DNA of 49,351 nt from contig JAGQYO010000024.1 in NCBI GenBank assembly GCA_020435995.1, positions 1 to 49,351 of the forward strand. The letters are read 5' to 3'. Source of the DNA: Flavobacteriales bacterium (GTDB lineage Bacteria > Bacteroidota > Bacteroidia > Flavobacteriales_G > Salibacteraceae). A program made the translations under genes and the position numbers. Shown piece after piece: positions 26,778 through 37,227 of the stretch; the stretch's first letter is position 1; each line of letters starts with the position of its first letter. A model generated the notes under the pieces. The model saw nothing but the letters and a program-made list of their open reading frames with translations. It ran no database searches and was not told the origin of the DNA.

Positions 26778-28108
26778 TACTGAGCTACTCCATACGTGTT
26801 GGCAGATGAACGACCGCTAATGCGACCGGATTTCATCAAACCATCATACTGTCTCATCAACAAATGACTTTCAATTTGTTGAAGCGTATCCAATATTACC
26901 CCTACCATAATGAGCAGAGATGTACCTCCAAAAAAGTAGGCAAATCCTGAGCTTACTCCAGCTATCATAGCAAAGGCGGGTAATATTGAAATAATTGCCA
27001 AGAAAACAGATCCAGGCAATGTAATTCGAGACATTACATTATCAATAAAATCAGCTGTTTCCTTCCCAGGCCTTACGCCAGGAATAAAACCGCCATTTTT
27101 CTTTAAATCATCAGCCATCTGGTTTGGGTTTATGGTAATAGCTGTATAAAAATACGTGAAAGCTATAATCAATACAGCAAACACAAGGTTGTACCAAAAT
27201 CCAGTAATATCGGCAAAAGCGGCAGCAAAGCCTGTTAAGGCATCCGTTTCTGCAAATCCTACAATTGACATGGGGACAAACATTAAAGCTTGCGCAAAAA
27301 TGATAGGCATTACTCCTGCAGCATTTACTTTTAATGGTAAATACTGACGCGCTCCGCCGTATTCTCTGCTTCCTACAACATTTTTTGCAAAATTAATTGG
27401 CACTCTACGCACTCCTTGAACCAATAGAATTGTGGCAATAGTAACCAATAACAGGAATACCATTTCTACAAGGAACATAACTAGTCCACCGGCACCCATT
27501 CTCGCTTGAAATTCAAAAGCTAATGAAGTCGGTAAGTTTGCAATAATTCCAATCATAATCAACAGTGAAATACCATTACCCAGTCCTTTATCGGTAATTT
27601 TTTCTCCCAACCACATAACGAACATGGTTCCAGTAATAAGCAATACAATGGAGCTAATCCAAAAGAACGTGCCGTCAGCAACAACCGCATTAGAAGGAAT
27701 TTGCGTGGCAATATAGCTTGGCGCCTGAGCCAAACAAATAGCTATTGTAAGCAACCTCGTCCATTGATTGATCTTTTTACGGCCGCTTTCTCCTTCTTTT
27801 TGTAGCTTGGCAAATTGAGGAATCGCAATTCCCAAAAGTTGCATTACAATCGAAGCAGATATATAAGGCATGATACCTAATGCAAAAACAGAAGCCCTGC
27901 TAAATGCACCTCCTGCAAACATATTAAGCAATGCCGCCAATCCCTGAGCTTGTGAAGCGCTAGCTTGAAGAGCCACAGAATCAACTCCTGGAAGAACTAT
28001 AAAAGAACCCAAACGATAAATCAAAAGAAATCCCAGGGTATTTAGAATTCTTACCCTAAGATCTTCAATCTTATAAATGTTCTTGAAAGTTTCTATTATC
28101 CGCTTCAT
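26777..28108 (-). CDS. secY: Protein translocase channel subunit SecY
   Basis: 443 aa with ten membrane segments; the protein-conducting pore of the inner membrane. Landmarks are the N-terminal YRLGSFIVLPGVDS, the plug-region GGAFSRASVFALGIMPYISAS, the SecA-contact loop RRVPINFAKNVVG and the conserved KNGGFIPGVRPGKETADFI. It follows rplO by 12 nt in the classic spc order. Confidence 0.98.
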   Translation of the reverse strand: MKRIIETFKNIYKIEDLRVRILNTLGFLLIYRLGSFIVLPGVDSVALQASASQAQGLAALLNMFAGGAFSRASVFALGIMPYISASIVMQLLGIAIPQFAKLQKEGESGRKKINQWTRLLTIAICLAQAPSYIATQIPSNAVVADGTFFWISSIVLLITGTMFVMWLGEKITDKGLGNGISLLIMIGIIANLPTSLAFEFQARMGAGGLVMFLVEMVFLLLVTIATILLVQGVRRVPINFAKNVVGSREYGGARQYLPLKVNAAGVMPIIFAQALMFVPMSIVGFAETDALTGFAAAFADITGFWYNLVFAVLIIAFTYFYTAITINPNQMADDLKKNGGFIPGVRPGKETADFIDNVMSRITLPGSVFLAIISILPAFAMIAGVSSGFAYFFGGTSLLIMVGVILDTLQQIESHLLMRQYDGLMKSGRISGRSSANTYGVAQ

Positions 28109-28120
28109 CTATTCTTAGTC

Positions 28121-28567
28121 TTATAGGCTAATAGCCTCTCCGCCTTTATCTTCAATTGCTTTTTTCGCTGCTTCAGAAAATGCGTTCGCTGAAACTTTCA
28201 ATTTAGCGCTCAATTCGCCCTTAGCTAGTATTTTAATCAAATCATTCTTTGAAACAAGTCCGTTTTCAATTAAAACTTCTTTTGTTACTTCAGCGATTTT
28301 TTTATCTGCTAAAATTTGAAGAGTGCTCAAATTCACAATTCTGTATTCCTTTCGGTTAACGTTCTTAAATCCAAATTTAGGAACACGTCTTTGAAGCGGC
28401 ATTTGACCACCTTCAAAACCGATTTTCTTTGAATATCCCGACCTAGATTGAGCACCTTTATGCCCTTTAGAAGCCGTTCCACCTGAACCACTACCTTCTC
28501 CTCTTCCGAGTCGCTTAGTGTTTTTCTTTATTGAACCTTTTGCAGGCTTTAGTTCGTGTAATTTCAT
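28121..28567 (-). CDS. rplO: 50S ribosomal protein L15
   Basis: 148 aa. [20 protein letters not shown], the Gly-rich [20 protein letters not shown] and the [18 protein letters not shown] motif identify it. It is a late-assembling 50S protein. Between rpmD and secY. Confidence 0.98.
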   Translation of the reverse strand: MKLHELKPAKGSIKKNTKRLGRGEGSGSGGTASKGHKGAQSRSGYSKKIGFEGGQMPLQRRVPKFGFKNVNRKEYRIVNLSTLQILADKKIAEVTKEVLIENGLVSKNDLIKILAKGELSAKLKVSANAFSEAAKKAIEDKGGEAISL

Positions 28568-28584
28568 GTTTACGTTGAGCTAAA

Positions 28585-28770
28585 TTATTTAACCTCCTCG
28601 GTTTCAACGAGGTGTTTTACTTTAGTAATCATTCCCATAATCTGAGGTGTCATGTTATGTTCAACCGTCTGATTCAATTTTCGAAGACCAAGAGCAACTA
28701 AAGTTGCCTTTTGTCTTTGGGGTCTTTTTATTGCAGCTCTTACCTGCGTTATCTTAATTTTTCCAGCCAT
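28585..28770 (-). CDS. rpmD: 50S ribosomal protein L30
   Basis: 61 aa from ATG 28770 (MAGKIKITQVRAAIKRPQ). The frame is open further upstream, but an earlier start would add 19 unrelated residues and overlap rpsE by 47 nt, so it is rejected. Typical L30 features: IKRPQRQKATLVALGLRKL and a hydrophobic end MGMITKVKHLVETEE. Confidence 0.95.
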   Translation of the reverse strand: MAGKIKITQVRAAIKRPQRQKATLVALGLRKLNQTVEHNMTPQIMGMITKVKHLVETEEVK

Positions 28771-28780
28771 CACTTTAATC

Positions 28781-29299
28781 TTAGCCGTTAAATACTTTAT
28801 CCATAGAAATTCCTCTATTCTGTGCAACGGTTTGAGGGTCTCTCAATTGTACCAGTGCTGCCAAAGTTGCTTTAACCACATTTTGTGGATTAGAAGAACC
28901 CTTTGATTTGGCAAGTACATCGGTAATACCCACACTCTCTAATACGGCACGCATAGATCCTCCAGCGATAACACCTGTACCATGAGCTGCTGGTTGAATA
29001 TACACGAGAGATCCACCAAATCTGGCCAACTGTGCATGAGGAATTGTTCCTTTCAAAATTGGAACTTTAACCAAGTTCTTCTTGGCATCGTCAATTCCTT
29101 TAGCAATAGCCGAAGTAACTTCTTTTGCCTTACCAAAACCATATCCAACAACACCGCTTTCATTTCCCACTACTACTAGGGCAGAAAAACTAAATGTACG
29201 TCCCCCTTTGGTAACTTTAGTTACACGATTAATGTGTACCAAACGATCTTTCAACTCAATTTCGCTAGAGCGAATTCTTTTAATGTTTGCGTTTGCCAT
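28781..29299 (-). CDS. rpsE: 30S ribosomal protein S5
   Basis: 172 aa, involved in decoding accuracy and mRNA unwinding. N-terminal double-stranded RNA-binding fold ([35 protein letters not shown]) and C-terminal S5 fold (APASHGTG-type block [19 protein letters not shown]). The spectinomycin loop ([10 protein letters not shown]) is wild-type in appearance. Confidence 0.98.
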   Translation of the reverse strand: MANANIKRIRSSEIELKDRLVHINRVTKVTKGGRTFSFSALVVVGNESGVVGYGFGKAKEVTSAIAKGIDDAKKNLVKVPILKGTIPHAQLARFGGSLVYIQPAAHGTGVIAGGSMRAVLESVGITDVLAKSKGSSNPQNVVKATLAALVQLRDPQTVAQNRGISMDKVFNG

Positions 29300-29302
29300 T
29301 GC

Positions 29303-29653
29303 TTAAAATTTAAGGCCTCCTTCACGAGCAGCTTCGGCAAATGCCTTCACCCTTCCGTGATATAAATAACCGTTTCTATCAAATTTAACTGTTTCAAAAC
29401 CAGAGGCCTTAGATAACTCTGCTATTGATTTTCCTACAGTAATTGCTTGCTCTATTTTAGTTCCCTTGGCATCTTTATTCTTCAATGAAGAAGAAGATAA
29501 AATTGTTTTGCCATTTGAATCATCAATCAATTGAGCGTAGAATTCTTTGTTGCTACGAAATACTGCCAATCTAGGTGTTTCTGCAGTACCTTGAACACTT
29601 TTGCGAGAACGTTTTTTTATTCTCAGACGTCTTTCTTCCTTATTAAGTGCCAT
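29303..29653 (-). CDS. rplR: 50S ribosomal protein L18
   Basis: 116 aa, binds 5S rRNA together with L5 and L25-type proteins. Identified by [19 protein letters not shown] and the C-terminal [20 protein letters not shown], with a basic N-terminus [17 protein letters not shown]. Starts 5 nt after the rplF stop. Confidence 0.98.
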   Translation of the reverse strand: MALNKEERRLRIKKRSRKSVQGTAETPRLAVFRSNKEFYAQLIDDSNGKTILSSSSLKNKDAKGTKIEQAITVGKSIAELSKASGFETVKFDRNGYLYHGRVKAFAEAAREGGLKF

Positions 29654-29658
29654 TTTTC

Positions 29659-30213
29659 TTATTTTTTAGCAGCAGTTTTACCAGCTTTTCTACGAATAGA
29701 TTCGCCCATATATTTAATTCCTTTGCCCTTGTATGGTTCTGGTTTTCTCATTGCTCTAATTTTAGAAGCTACCATGCCAAGCAACTGCTTATCATGAGAC
29801 TCTAATGAAATTACGGGAGCTTTTCCTCTTTCGGTTTCAGTCGAAACTTTTATCTCATTTGGGAGCTCTATAAGAACGTTGTGTGAGTATCCAATAACCA
29901 GCTCCAACTGTTGCCCAGTAGAAGTTGCTCTAAAACCAACTCCATTGAGTTCAAGTTGTTTTTTGTATCCTTTGGATACGCCTTCAACCATGTTGTTGAT
30001 TAAAGCTCGATACAACCCGTGACGCGCTTTTGATTCTTTCGAATCATCTTTTCTCGTTACTTGTAGCATGTTTCCATTAACTTTTGCAGTAACGTGATCT
30101 GAAATTACCTGTACTAACTCCCCTTTGGGGCCCTTAACACGCACAACAGCATCGTTTACCTCTACTGTTATGTTTTCAGGAATCTCTATCGGTGAATTTC
30201 CAACCCTAGACAT
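29659..30213 (-). CDS. rplF: 50S ribosomal protein L6
   Basis: 184 aa with two tandem L6 folds; located near the sarcin-ricin loop. N-terminus [20 protein letters not shown], middle [16 protein letters not shown], and the C-terminal signature [15 protein letters not shown]. Between rpsH and rplR. Confidence 0.98.
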   Translation of the reverse strand: MSRVGNSPIEIPENITVEVNDAVVRVKGPKGELVQVISDHVTAKVNGNMLQVTRKDDSKESKARHGLYRALINNMVEGVSKGYKKQLELNGVGFRATSTGQQLELVIGYSHNVLIELPNEIKVSTETERGKAPVISLESHDKQLLGMVASKIRAMRKPEPYKGKGIKYMGESIRRKAGKTAAKK

Positions 30214-30231
30214 TTTCTAATCTTTATTTTT

Positions 30232-30630
30232 TTAATATACGTAGCAAAGAACTTCCCCACCAACATTTCGTTGACGCGCTTCCTTGTCTGTCATTAGACC
30301 TTGAGAAGTAGACACTATGGCTACTCCCAGTCCATTAAGAATTCTTGGCAAATCTTTCGAGCTCGAATGTTTTCTCAAACCTGGCTTAGATACACGTTGA
30401 ATATCTCTTATTGCGGGAACCTTGTCCAACTCACCATATTTCAGGGCGATCTTAATTGTTCCTTGTGGACCGTTTTCCTCGAATTTATAATTCAAGATAT
30501 ATCCTTTTTCGAAAAGGATTTTGGTAATTTCCTTCTTTACATTAGATGCAGGAATTTCAACTACCTTATGACGAGCGCCTAACGCATTACGCACTCTTGT
30601 CAAATAATCTGCTATTGGATCTGTATACAT
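30232..30630 (-). CDS. rpsH: 30S ribosomal protein S8
   Basis: 132 aa, a primary 16S rRNA binder. MYTDPIADYLTRVRNALGAR at the start and the C-terminal block GLGVAIVSTSQGLMTDKEAR with the final GGEVLCYVY are diagnostic. In E. coli S8 represses the spc operon; no such target could be judged here. Confidence 0.98.
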   Translation of the reverse strand: MYTDPIADYLTRVRNALGARHKVVEIPASNVKKEITKILFEKGYILNYKFEENGPQGTIKIALKYGELDKVPAIRDIQRVSKPGLRKHSSSKDLPRILNGLGVAIVSTSQGLMTDKEARQRNVGGEVLCYVY

Positions 30631-30650
30631 TTCTTAATCCTTATTGTGTA

Positions 30651-30920
30651 TTACCAGCTTGCTTTAGTTACCCCAGGTATTAAACCTTGAGATGCCATTT
30701 CGCGGAATGTTACCCTTGAAATTCCAAAAGTTCTCATATAACCTCTTGGTCTTCCTGTTAATTTACATCTGTTGTGTAACCTAACTTTTGAAGAATTTTT
30801 TGGCATTTTTTGAAGTGCCTCCCAATCTCCAGCCTCTTTAAGAGCTGCTCTTTTATCAGCATAGCGAGCTACCATTCTTTCTCTCTTGCGCTCTCTGGCT
30901 TTCATCGATTCTTTCGCCAT
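30651..30920 (-). CDS. rpsN: 30S ribosomal protein S14 (zinc-free form)
   Basis: 89 aa, the long form without the CxxC zinc ribbon; only one Cys ([20 protein letters not shown]) is present. It lies in the 30S head. The end [18 protein letters not shown] is typical. Between rplE and rpsH. Confidence 0.98.
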   Translation of the reverse strand: MAKESMKARERKRERMVARYADKRAALKEAGDWEALQKMPKNSSKVRLHNRCKLTGRPRGYMRTFGISRVTFREMASQGLIPGVTKASW

Positions 30921-30926
30921 CTCTTC

Positions 30927-31472
30927 TTATTTTTTAAAGGGTAATCCAAATTCTGTTAACAATGCTCTTGCTTCTTCATCAGTCGGAGCAGAGGTCACAA
31001 ATGTTATGTCCATTCCATTGATCTCATTGATTTTATCAATATCAATTTCTGGAAATATAATTTGCTCTTTTATCCCTAAAGTATAATTACCACGACCATC
31101 AAAGCCAGTAGTACTTACTCCTCTGAAATCTCTGGTTCTTGGTAGGGCTAAAGAGATAAATCTGTCCAAAAATTCGTACATTCTCTCTCCTCTCAAGGTT
31201 ACTTTAGCTCCAATGGGCATACCTTTTCTCAACTTGAAGTTAGACACGTCCTTTTTAGCCTTAGTAGTAACAGGCTTTTGGCCAGTTATTAATGCCATTT
31301 CAGCAAGGGCATTTTCTAATATTTTCTTATCTGAGGTAGCCTTACCTAAACCTTGGCTCAAAACAATCTTTTCGAGCTTAGGTGCTTGCATAGGAGTAGT
31401 ATACTTAAATTTTTCAATCAAACTTGAAACAATTCGAGTTTGATACTCTTCTTTCATTCTAAGTTTATACAT
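30927..31472 (-). CDS. rplE: 50S ribosomal protein L5
   Basis: 181 aa, binds 5S rRNA and bridges to S13. Recognised by [40 protein letters not shown] and the end [30 protein letters not shown] stretch lies 6 nt upstream of the ATG, inside the end of rplX; a Shine-Dalgarno-like sequence is uncommon in this window. Confidence 0.98.
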   Translation of the reverse strand: MYKLRMKEEYQTRIVSSLIEKFKYTTPMQAPKLEKIVLSQGLGKATSDKKILENALAEMALITGQKPVTTKAKKDVSNFKLRKGMPIGAKVTLRGERMYEFLDRFISLALPRTRDFRGVSTTGFDGRGNYTLGIKEQIIFPEIDIDKINEINGMDITFVTSAPTDEEARALLTEFGLPFKK

Positions 31473-31473
31473 C

Positions 31474-31785
31474 TTAAATTTCCTCCCCTGATTTTTTAGA
31501 AATTCTTACAGACTTTCCTGCCTTATTAACTCCTCTAGAAATCTTAGTCACATTATCCTTAGCATCAATTAGCATAAGGTTAGAAATGTTTATAGTTCCT
31601 TCTTTTTCTATGATTCCACCTTCAGGACTCTGCGCACTAGGCTTTTTGTGAAGTTTAATCATGTTTACACCCTCCACAGTAGCGCGATATTTACTAGCAT
31701 CAATAGCAAGAACACGTCCGGTAGACCCTTTGCTATCGCCAGCAATAACTTTTACGTTATCTCCTTTTTTGATATTTAATTTCAT
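31474..31785 (-). CDS. rplX: 50S ribosomal protein L24
   Basis: 103 aa, an assembly initiator of the 50S subunit. KOW motif region [19 protein letters not shown] near the N-terminus, then [20 protein letters not shown] and [16 protein letters not shown]. Ends one base before the rplE start. Confidence 0.98.
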   Translation of the reverse strand: MKLNIKKGDNVKVIAGDSKGSTGRVLAIDASKYRATVEGVNMIKLHKKPSAQSPEGGIIEKEGTINISNLMLIDAKDNVTKISRGVNKAGKSVRISKKSGEEI

Positions 31786-31800
31786 CTTAATTTTAATATC

Positions 31801-32169
31801 TTAAAGCACTTCAGGTGCAAGTGAAACAATTTTCATGAATTGCTTTTCACGGAGCTCACGAGCCACAGGACCAAAAATCCTTGTACCTCTTATTTCGCCA
31901 GTGGTATTAAGCAATACACACGCGTTATTATCAAATCTGATGTAAGATCCATCAGCTCTTCTAACTTCTTTTTTGGTGCGAACGATTACTGCTTTTGAAA
32001 CAGTACCCTTCTTTACGTTTCCTGAAGGCATTGCATCCTTAATGGAAACCACAATTTTATCACCTACAGAGGCGTACCTTCTTTTGGTACCTCCTAATAC
32101 TCTAATGCAAAGAACTTCTTTCGCTCCGCTGTTATCGGCTACTTCGAGTCTGCTTTCTTGCTGAATCAT
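31801..32169 (-). CDS. rplN: 50S ribosomal protein L14
   Basis: 122 aa. [20 protein letters not shown], the signature [19 protein letters not shown] and the end [17 protein letters not shown]. It forms an intersubunit bridge and is the docking site for the silencing factor RsfS. Between rpsQ and rplX. Confidence 0.98.
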   Translation of the reverse strand: MIQQESRLEVADNSGAKEVLCIRVLGGTKRRYASVGDKIVVSIKDAMPSGNVKKGTVSKAVIVRTKKEVRRADGSYIRFDNNACVLLNTTGEIRGTRIFGPVARELREKQFMKIVSLAPEVL

Positions 32170-32198
32170 TGTAAATTCTATTTATAAAATCGAAGAAA

Positions 32199-32456
32199 TT
32201 ACTTCGCTTTTTCTAATATTTCGGTCATTCTCCATCGCTTCGTCTTCGACAATGGGCGAGTTTCCATTATTTTTACGGTGTCTCCAACTCCGCACTCATC
32301 TTTTTCATCGTGAGCAGCAAACTTTTTAGAATGCTTCACGAATTTCCCGTATTTGGGGTGTCTAATCTTTCTTTCAACCGAAACAACGATTGACTTGTTC
32401 ATTGCAGTACTTACTACAACCCCTACTCTTTCTTTTCTGAGATTCCTTTGCACCAT
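32199..32456 (-). CDS. rpsQ: 30S ribosomal protein S17
   Basis: 85 aa OB-fold primary 16S rRNA binder. [38 protein letters not shown] and [17 protein letters not shown] are characteristic. Follows rpmC by 5 nt. Confidence 0.98.
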   Translation of the reverse strand: MVQRNLRKERVGVVVSTAMNKSIVVSVERKIRHPKYGKFVKHSKKFAAHDEKDECGVGDTVKIMETRPLSKTKRWRMTEILEKAK

Positions 32457-32461
32457 CGTAA

Positions 32462-32662
32462 TTATTTTGATTGCTCTCGCTCTCTTTTGCCTATTTCCGT
32501 TTGCAAACGGGCAATGTTTCTTCTTTTATTTCGCAAAATCATTGGGTTCTCTAATTGAGAAACCACGTGATTCAATTTCAACTTTTGAACTGAATCCTTT
32601 TCGTCAGCAAGTCGCTCGTGCAACTCTTCTGTCTTAAGTTCTAGTATTTCAGACTGCTTCAT
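32462..32662 (-). CDS. rpmC: 50S ribosomal protein L29
   Basis: 66 aa helical hairpin located at the polypeptide exit and contacting trigger factor and [23 protein letters not shown] and [17 protein letters not shown] identify it. Two nt from rplP. Confidence 0.96.
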   Translation of the reverse strand: MKQSEILELKTEELHERLADEKDSVQKLKLNHVVSQLENPMILRNKRRNIARLQTEIGKREREQSK

Positions 32663-32664
32663 GT

Positions 32665-33084
32665 TTACGCTTGATAATCGTTACGAATTACAACTCTACA
32701 AACTACTGGTAATTTCTGAGCTGCAAGTCTTAGTGCCTCTCTAGCTGTTTTTTCATCAACACCGTCGATTTCAAACAAAATTCTACCTGGCTTAATCTTA
32801 GCCACCCAGTGATCTAAAGCTCCTTTTCCTTTACCCATTCGTACCTCAGCTGGCTTAGAAGTGATAGGGGTATCTGGGAAAATACGAATCCAAACTTGAC
32901 CTTCTCTCTTCATATAACGTGTAACCGCAATTCTCGCAGACTCTATTTGTCTACTAGTAAGGCGACCCATTACCTCAGTCTTGATACCGAAGGTTCCGAA
33001 GGCTAAAGTTGCTCCTCTTTGAGCAGTACCTTTAATCCTACCTTTTTGTACTTTTCTGTGCTTAACTTTTCTCGGTTGTAACAT
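32665..33084 (-). CDS. rplP: 50S ribosomal protein L16
   Basis: 139 aa, near the A-site and peptidyl-transferase centre. [60 protein letters not shown]. Between rpsC and rpmC. Confidence 0.98.
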   Translation of the reverse strand: MLQPRKVKHRKVQKGRIKGTAQRGATLAFGTFGIKTEVMGRLTSRQIESARIAVTRYMKREGQVWIRIFPDTPITSKPAEVRMGKGKGALDHWVAKIKPGRILFEIDGVDEKTAREALRLAAQKLPVVCRVVIRNDYQA

Positions 33085-33112
33085 CTTTATTTCGTTTTAA
33101 TCGACCAGGGTA

Positions 33113-33814
33113 TTAAGCCTTTCTTTTTCTAAATCTTTGCTTAACAGGGCCCTTCTTAGCCTTCTCCACAATTGGAGATAAATCTCTTTTTCCTAGAACT
33201 TCACCATTGCAAATCCATACCTTAACACCAATTCTACCATAAGTAGTATGGGCCTCTCCTAAAGCGTAATCAATATCCGCTCTAAAAGTGTGTAAAGGTG
33301 TACGACCTTCTTTGTAATGTTCTGTTCTGGCCATCTCAGCACCGTTCAATCTTCCTGCAACAGTTACCTTAATACCTTCAGCTCCCATTCTCATTGCCGA
33401 AGCAATGGCCATTTTTGCGGCACGTCGAAACGAAATTCTTCCTTCAATTTGACGAGCAATACTATCTGCTACCAAACGAGCATCTAATTCTGGCCTTTTA
33501 ATTTCGAAAATGTTAATCTGAACATCTTTGTTTGTGATCTTTTTAAGCTCTTCTTTTAACTTATCCACTTCTTGACCACCTTTTCCAATGATAATTCCTG
33601 GACGTGCAGTTTTAACTGTAACTGTGATTAACTTGAGTGTTCTTTCAATTACAATTTTTGAAATGCTAGCTTTTCTCAATCGAGCATTCAAGTATCTACG
33701 AATATTGAAATCCTCTACAAGTTTATCCTCGTAATTATTTCCGCCGTACCAATTAGAGTCCCATCCTCTGATGAAACCTAATCTATTAGCAATTGGATTT
33801 GTTTTTTGTCCCAT
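33113..33814 (-). CDS. rpsC: 30S ribosomal protein S3
   Basis: 233 aa. [20 protein letters not shown], the KH domain with [17 protein letters not shown], and the C-terminal domain ([20 protein letters not shown]). It helps form the mRNA entry channel and its helicase activity. Starts 4 nt after the rplV stop. Confidence 0.98.
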   Translation of the reverse strand: MGQKTNPIANRLGFIRGWDSNWYGGNNYEDKLVEDFNIRRYLNARLRKASISKIVIERTLKLITVTVKTARPGIIIGKGGQEVDKLKEELKKITNKDVQINIFEIKRPELDARLVADSIARQIEGRISFRRAAKMAIASAMRMGAEGIKVTVAGRLNGAEMARTEHYKEGRTPLHTFRADIDYALGEAHTTYGRIGVKVWICNGEVLGKRDLSPIVEKAKKGPVKQRFRKRKA

Positions 33815-33818
33815 ATTC

Positions 33819-34223
33819 CTAGTTTTCTACTTGGTTTGCTGTTCCTAAAATCAACGTAACGTGATTAGATCTTTTTCTAACTCTAAATGCTCTTCCCTGG
33901 GCGCGAGGGCTAATTCTTTTTAGCATCCTTCCACCATCAACTTTTACTTCTTTTACAAAAAGCTCAGCACTTTCCCAACTATTTCCAGATTTCTCCTCGT
34001 AGTTATTAATCGCTGACCATAAAAGTTTCTCCATTTTAGTTGAAGCTTCCTTTTTATGAAAACGAAGAATATTAGAAGCCTTAACTACTCGCTCTCCACG
34101 AATAAGATCTGCAATCAATCTCATTTTTCGAGGAGAAGAAGTACAATTGTTCAACTTCGCCAGATATTCTGTTTTGCGAAGCTCCTTCCTTTCTTCAGCC
34201 TTTTCTCTTTTTCTTGCACCCAT
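33819..34223 (-). CDS. rplV: 50S ribosomal protein L22
   Basis: 134 aa; its beta-hairpin reaches into the exit tunnel. Identified by [20 protein letters not shown], then [16 protein letters not shown] and the hairpin region [20 protein letters not shown]. No unusual insertion in the macrolide-linked loop is apparent. Confidence 0.98.
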   Translation of the reverse strand: MGARKREKAEERKELRKTEYLAKLNNCTSSPRKMRLIADLIRGERVVKASNILRFHKKEASTKMEKLLWSAINNYEEKSGNSWESAELFVKEVKVDGGRMLKRISPRAQGRAFRVRKRSNHVTLILGTANQVEN

Positions 34224-34232
34224 GGCTAAATC

Positions 34233-34508
34233 TTATTTTTTCTTGTCTTTTTTGCCGGCATGTCCTCTAAAGCTTCTTGTAGGTGAAAACTCACCAAGCT
34301 TGTGTCCTACCATATTTTCTGTAACGTAAACAGGTATGAATTGACGACCATTATGTACACCTATTGTCAGTCCAACAAAATCAGGAGTAATCATAGAAGC
34401 TCTCGACCATGTCTTAATTACCGACTTTTTTCCACTCTGTTGAGCATCATCCACTCGTTGCTCGAGCTTATAGTGCACAAATGGCGGCTTTTTTAGGGAA
34501 CGACTCAT
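34233..34508 (-). CDS. rpsS: 30S ribosomal protein S19
   Basis: 91 aa head protein. [40 protein letters not shown], and [20 protein letters not shown]. Forms a complex with S13. Between rplB and rplV. Confidence 0.98.
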   Translation of the reverse strand: MSRSLKKPPFVHYKLEQRVDDAQQSGKKSVIKTWSRASMITPDFVGLTIGVHNGRQFIPVYVTENMVGHKLGEFSPTRSFRGHAGKKDKKK

Positions 34509-34524
34509 AATAACTTATTCTTTA

Positions 34525-35346
34525 TTATTTCTTTTTAGAAACGATATATCTATTCGATTGCTTAGTTTTTGATCTGGTCTTATATCCTTTAGCAGGAATA
34601 CCGTTCCTAGATCTTGGATGACCTCCTGAGGCACGGCCTTCTCCCCCACCCATTGGGTGATCAACAGGGTTCATAGCTACACCTCTTACTCGTGGTCTTC
34701 TACCCTTCCATCTGCTTCTACCAGCCTTACCTGAAACCTCCAAACTATGATCAGAATTGGAAACGGTACCCATGGTAGCCATACATGTAAGTAGAATCAA
34801 TCTTGTTTCACCAGAAGGCATTTTAAGTACTGCAAACTTGCCATCCTTAGCATTTAACTGCGCATAAGAACCGGCTCCTCTTGCAATTTTACCACCTTGG
34901 CCAGGTTGCATTTCAATATTGTGAATAACCGTACCAAGTGGAATATCTTTTAAGAACAAGGCATTTCCAACTTCAGGTGCAGCATTTTCGCCACTTACAA
35001 TTTCTTGCCCCACTTCAATTCCATTAGGAGCGATGATATATCTCTTATCACCGTCAGCATAATGAACCAAACTAATCCTACAAGTTCTATTTGGATCGTA
35101 TTCTACCGAAACCACTTTTCCAGGAACTCCGTAGTTATCCCTTTTAAAATCGATCTCTCTATACTTTCTTTTGTGACCACCACCAACTTGTCTCACGGTC
35201 ATTTTTCCAGTGTTATTTCTTCCACCAGATTTTTTTAGTGATCTTAAAAGACTCTTTTGACTTTCGCCAGTTGTTATCTCCGCAAAAGAGTTCGCAACTT
35301 TATGACGTTGTCCAGGAGTAATGGGGTTAAATTTCTTTACTGCCAT
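34525..35346 (-). CDS. rplB: 50S ribosomal protein L2
   Basis: 273 aa from ATG 35346 ([20 protein letters not shown]). A farther upstream in-frame start would overlap rplW by 23 nt and add nine unconserved residues. L2 is needed for subunit joining and peptidyl-transferase activity. C-terminal motif [20 protein letters not shown] with the following [18 protein letters not shown] is present. Confidence 0.98.
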   Translation of the reverse strand: MAVKKFNPITPGQRHKVANSFAEITTGESQKSLLRSLKKSGGRNNTGKMTVRQVGGGHKRKYREIDFKRDNYGVPGKVVSVEYDPNRTCRISLVHYADGDKRYIIAPNGIEVGQEIVSGENAAPEVGNALFLKDIPLGTVIHNIEMQPGQGGKIARGAGSYAQLNAKDGKFAVLKMPSGETRLILLTCMATMGTVSNSDHSLEVSGKAGRSRWKGRRPRVRGVAMNPVDHPMGGGEGRASGGHPRSRNGIPAKGYKTRSKTKQSNRYIVSKKK

Positions 35347-35350
35347 GATC

Positions 35351-35641
35351 TTAAATATTGCTATAGAAATCAATCATATCTCCATCAACTAGAGTAACAA
35401 CTGCCTTCTTATAGGTTCCAGAATTACCTTGGGTTACACCCGTTTTAGTATATCGGCTCTTTTTCTTACCAGGAGTTACCATAGTGTTAACTGAACTTAC
35501 TTTAACAGCATAAGTCTTTTCTACTGCTTCTTTCACCTCAATTTTGTTTGCTCCTCTAGGTACTATGAATCCATAACGATTGAAGTCTTCACCTTCCTTC
35601 GTCATTTTTTCAGTGACTACCGGTTTTAATAAAATATTCAT
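35351..35641 (-). CDS. rplW: 50S ribosomal protein L23
   Basis: 96 aa. N-terminus [20 protein letters not shown] and middle [20 protein letters not shown]. It sits at the tunnel exit and docks trigger factor and SRP. Between rplD and rplB. Confidence 0.97.
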   Translation of the reverse strand: MNILLKPVVTEKMTKEGEDFNRYGFIVPRGANKIEVKEAVEKTYAVKVSSVNTMVTPGKKKSRYTKTGVTQGNSGTYKKAVVTLVDGDMIDFYSNI

Positions 35642-35648
35642 CGTTCTT

Positions 35649-36275
35649 TTAGCTTAAAATAGATTCAATTTTTCCTAAAGCCCCTTCACAAAATACAATA
35701 TTTTCAGTGTTTAAAATATCGTAAGTGCTTAATTCAGAAGCTGTTGTGTAAGAAACACCCCCTAAATTTCGGGAGGACAAATATACATTTTTATCAACCT
35801 CCCCAAACACTAGAAGCGATTTTTTACTGGCTATTCCTAAGTTGTTCAAAACCTTTGTCATTTCAGCCGTTTTTGGGGCATTAAACGAAAAGTCTTCAAC
35901 AACCATGATGGCGTTGTCTTTTAATTTAGCGCTCAAGGCAGATATTCTTGCCAACTTCTTTACTTTCTTGTTTAATTTAAAACCATAAAACCTTGGGGTA
36001 GGGCCGAAAACTCGACCACCGCCTCTAAAAATGGGAGACTTTATACTTCCTGCTCTCGCAGTACCAGTGCCCTTTTGCTTCTTGATTTTTCTTGTACTTC
36101 CAGCAATTTCTGCTCTTTCCTTAGACTTGGCAGTGCCCTGTCTTTGGTGAGCCAAAAACTGCTTAACATCCAAGTACATCGCATGCTCATTAGGTTCAGC
36201 CGCGTATATGGCATCCAATAGTTCCGCCTTCTTAGAAGTCTTAGAACCATCTATTTTCAACACATCTACTTTCAT
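35649..36275 (-). CDS. rplD: 50S ribosomal protein L4
   Basis: 208 aa. Tunnel-loop segment STRKIKKQKGTGTARAGSIK followed by PIFRGGGRVFGPTPRFYGFK; C-terminal Rossmann-like part ASELSTYDILNTENIVF. In E. coli L4 represses the S10 operon, but that leader is not expected in Bacteroidota. One base from rplC. Confidence 0.98.
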   Translation of the reverse strand: MKVDVLKIDGSKTSKKAELLDAIYAAEPNEHAMYLDVKQFLAHQRQGTAKSKERAEIAGSTRKIKKQKGTGTARAGSIKSPIFRGGGRVFGPTPRFYGFKLNKKVKKLARISALSAKLKDNAIMVVEDFSFNAPKTAEMTKVLNNLGIASKKSLLVFGEVDKNVYLSSRNLGGVSYTTASELSTYDILNTENIVFCEGALGKIESILS

Positions 36276-36276
36276 T

Positions 36277-36894
36277 TTACTTCTCTATTGTAACGATTGA
36301 ACCTTTAGGACCAGGAATAGCACCTTTGATAAGAATCAAATTTTGGTCACCCAAAATCTTCAATATTCTCAAGTTTTCAACCAATACTTGGTCTCCACCC
36401 ATTCTACCGGCCATTCTCATTCCTTTAAATACTCGAGCAGGAGTAGAAGCACCACCAACAGAACCTGGAGCTCTTAGCCGGTTATGCTGTCCGTGAGTTG
36501 CATCGCCCACACCTCTAAAGCCGTGACGCTTAACAACACCTTGAAAGCCCTTTCCTTTTGATGTTCCAGAAACATCAACGAAGTCTCCCTCTTCAAATAT
36601 TGAAACATCGATGATATCACCAAGTTTTACATCTTTTTCATATTCGTCGAATTCTACGACAAATCGCTTTGGAGTCGTGCCAGCTTTTTTAAAGTGGCCA
36701 CGTAAGGCAGCGGAAGTGTGTTTTTCACCTTTATCTTCATACCCTATCTGAACAGCGTTATATCCGTCTACTTCATTGGTACGAACTTGTGTAACAACAC
36801 AAGGGCCCGCAGCAACAACAGTACATGGAAGGTTTTTACCTTCCTCGGAATAAACACTGGTCATTCCAATTTTTCTACCAATAATTCCAGGCAT
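36277..36894 (-). CDS. rplC: 50S ribosomal protein L3
   Basis: 205 aa, assembly initiator near the peptidyl-transferase centre. [39 protein letters not shown] and [20 protein letters not shown] (the Gln methylated in E. coli lies in this loop region) are diagnostic. Between rpsJ and rplD. Confidence 0.98.
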   Translation of the reverse strand: MPGIIGRKIGMTSVYSEEGKNLPCTVVAAGPCVVTQVRTNEVDGYNAVQIGYEDKGEKHTSAALRGHFKKAGTTPKRFVVEFDEYEKDVKLGDIIDVSIFEEGDFVDVSGTSKGKGFQGVVKRHGFRGVGDATHGQHNRLRAPGSVGGASTPARVFKGMRMAGRMGGDQVLVENLRILKILGDQNLILIKGAIPGPKGSIVTIEK

Positions 36895-36912
36895 CTTTGA
36901 AATGATTTTAAC

Positions 36913-37218
36913 TTAAACTTTAATTTCTACATCAACTCCACTAGGTAACTCTAATTTCATTAGAGCATCTACTGTTTTCGATGAAGATGAATAAATATCT
37001 AATAAGCGCTTAAAAGAGCTCAATTGAAATTGTTCTCTCGCTTTTTTATTTACGTGAGGTGACTTAAGAACTGTAAATATTTTCTTTTGAGTAGGAAGTG
37101 GAATTGGTCCACTCACAACTGCCCCAGTTGACTTTACAGTTTTCACGATCTTTTCAGCAGATTTATCAACCAAGTTGTGATCGTATGATCTTAGCTTTAT
37201 TCTAATTTTTTGTGCCAT
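36913..37218 (-). CDS. rpsJ: 30S ribosomal protein S10
   Basis: 101 aa. [19 protein letters not shown], the loop [20 protein letters not shown] and the end [16 protein letters not shown]. It doubles as NusE in transcription antitermination. It follows fusA by 9 nt; no tuf gene lies between, unlike the E. coli str operon. Confidence 0.98.
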   Translation of the reverse strand: MAQKIRIKLRSYDHNLVDKSAEKIVKTVKSTGAVVSGPIPLPTQKKIFTVLKSPHVNKKAREQFQLSSFKRLLDIYSSSSKTVDALMKLELPSGVDVEIKV

Positions 37219-37227
37219 CTCTATAAA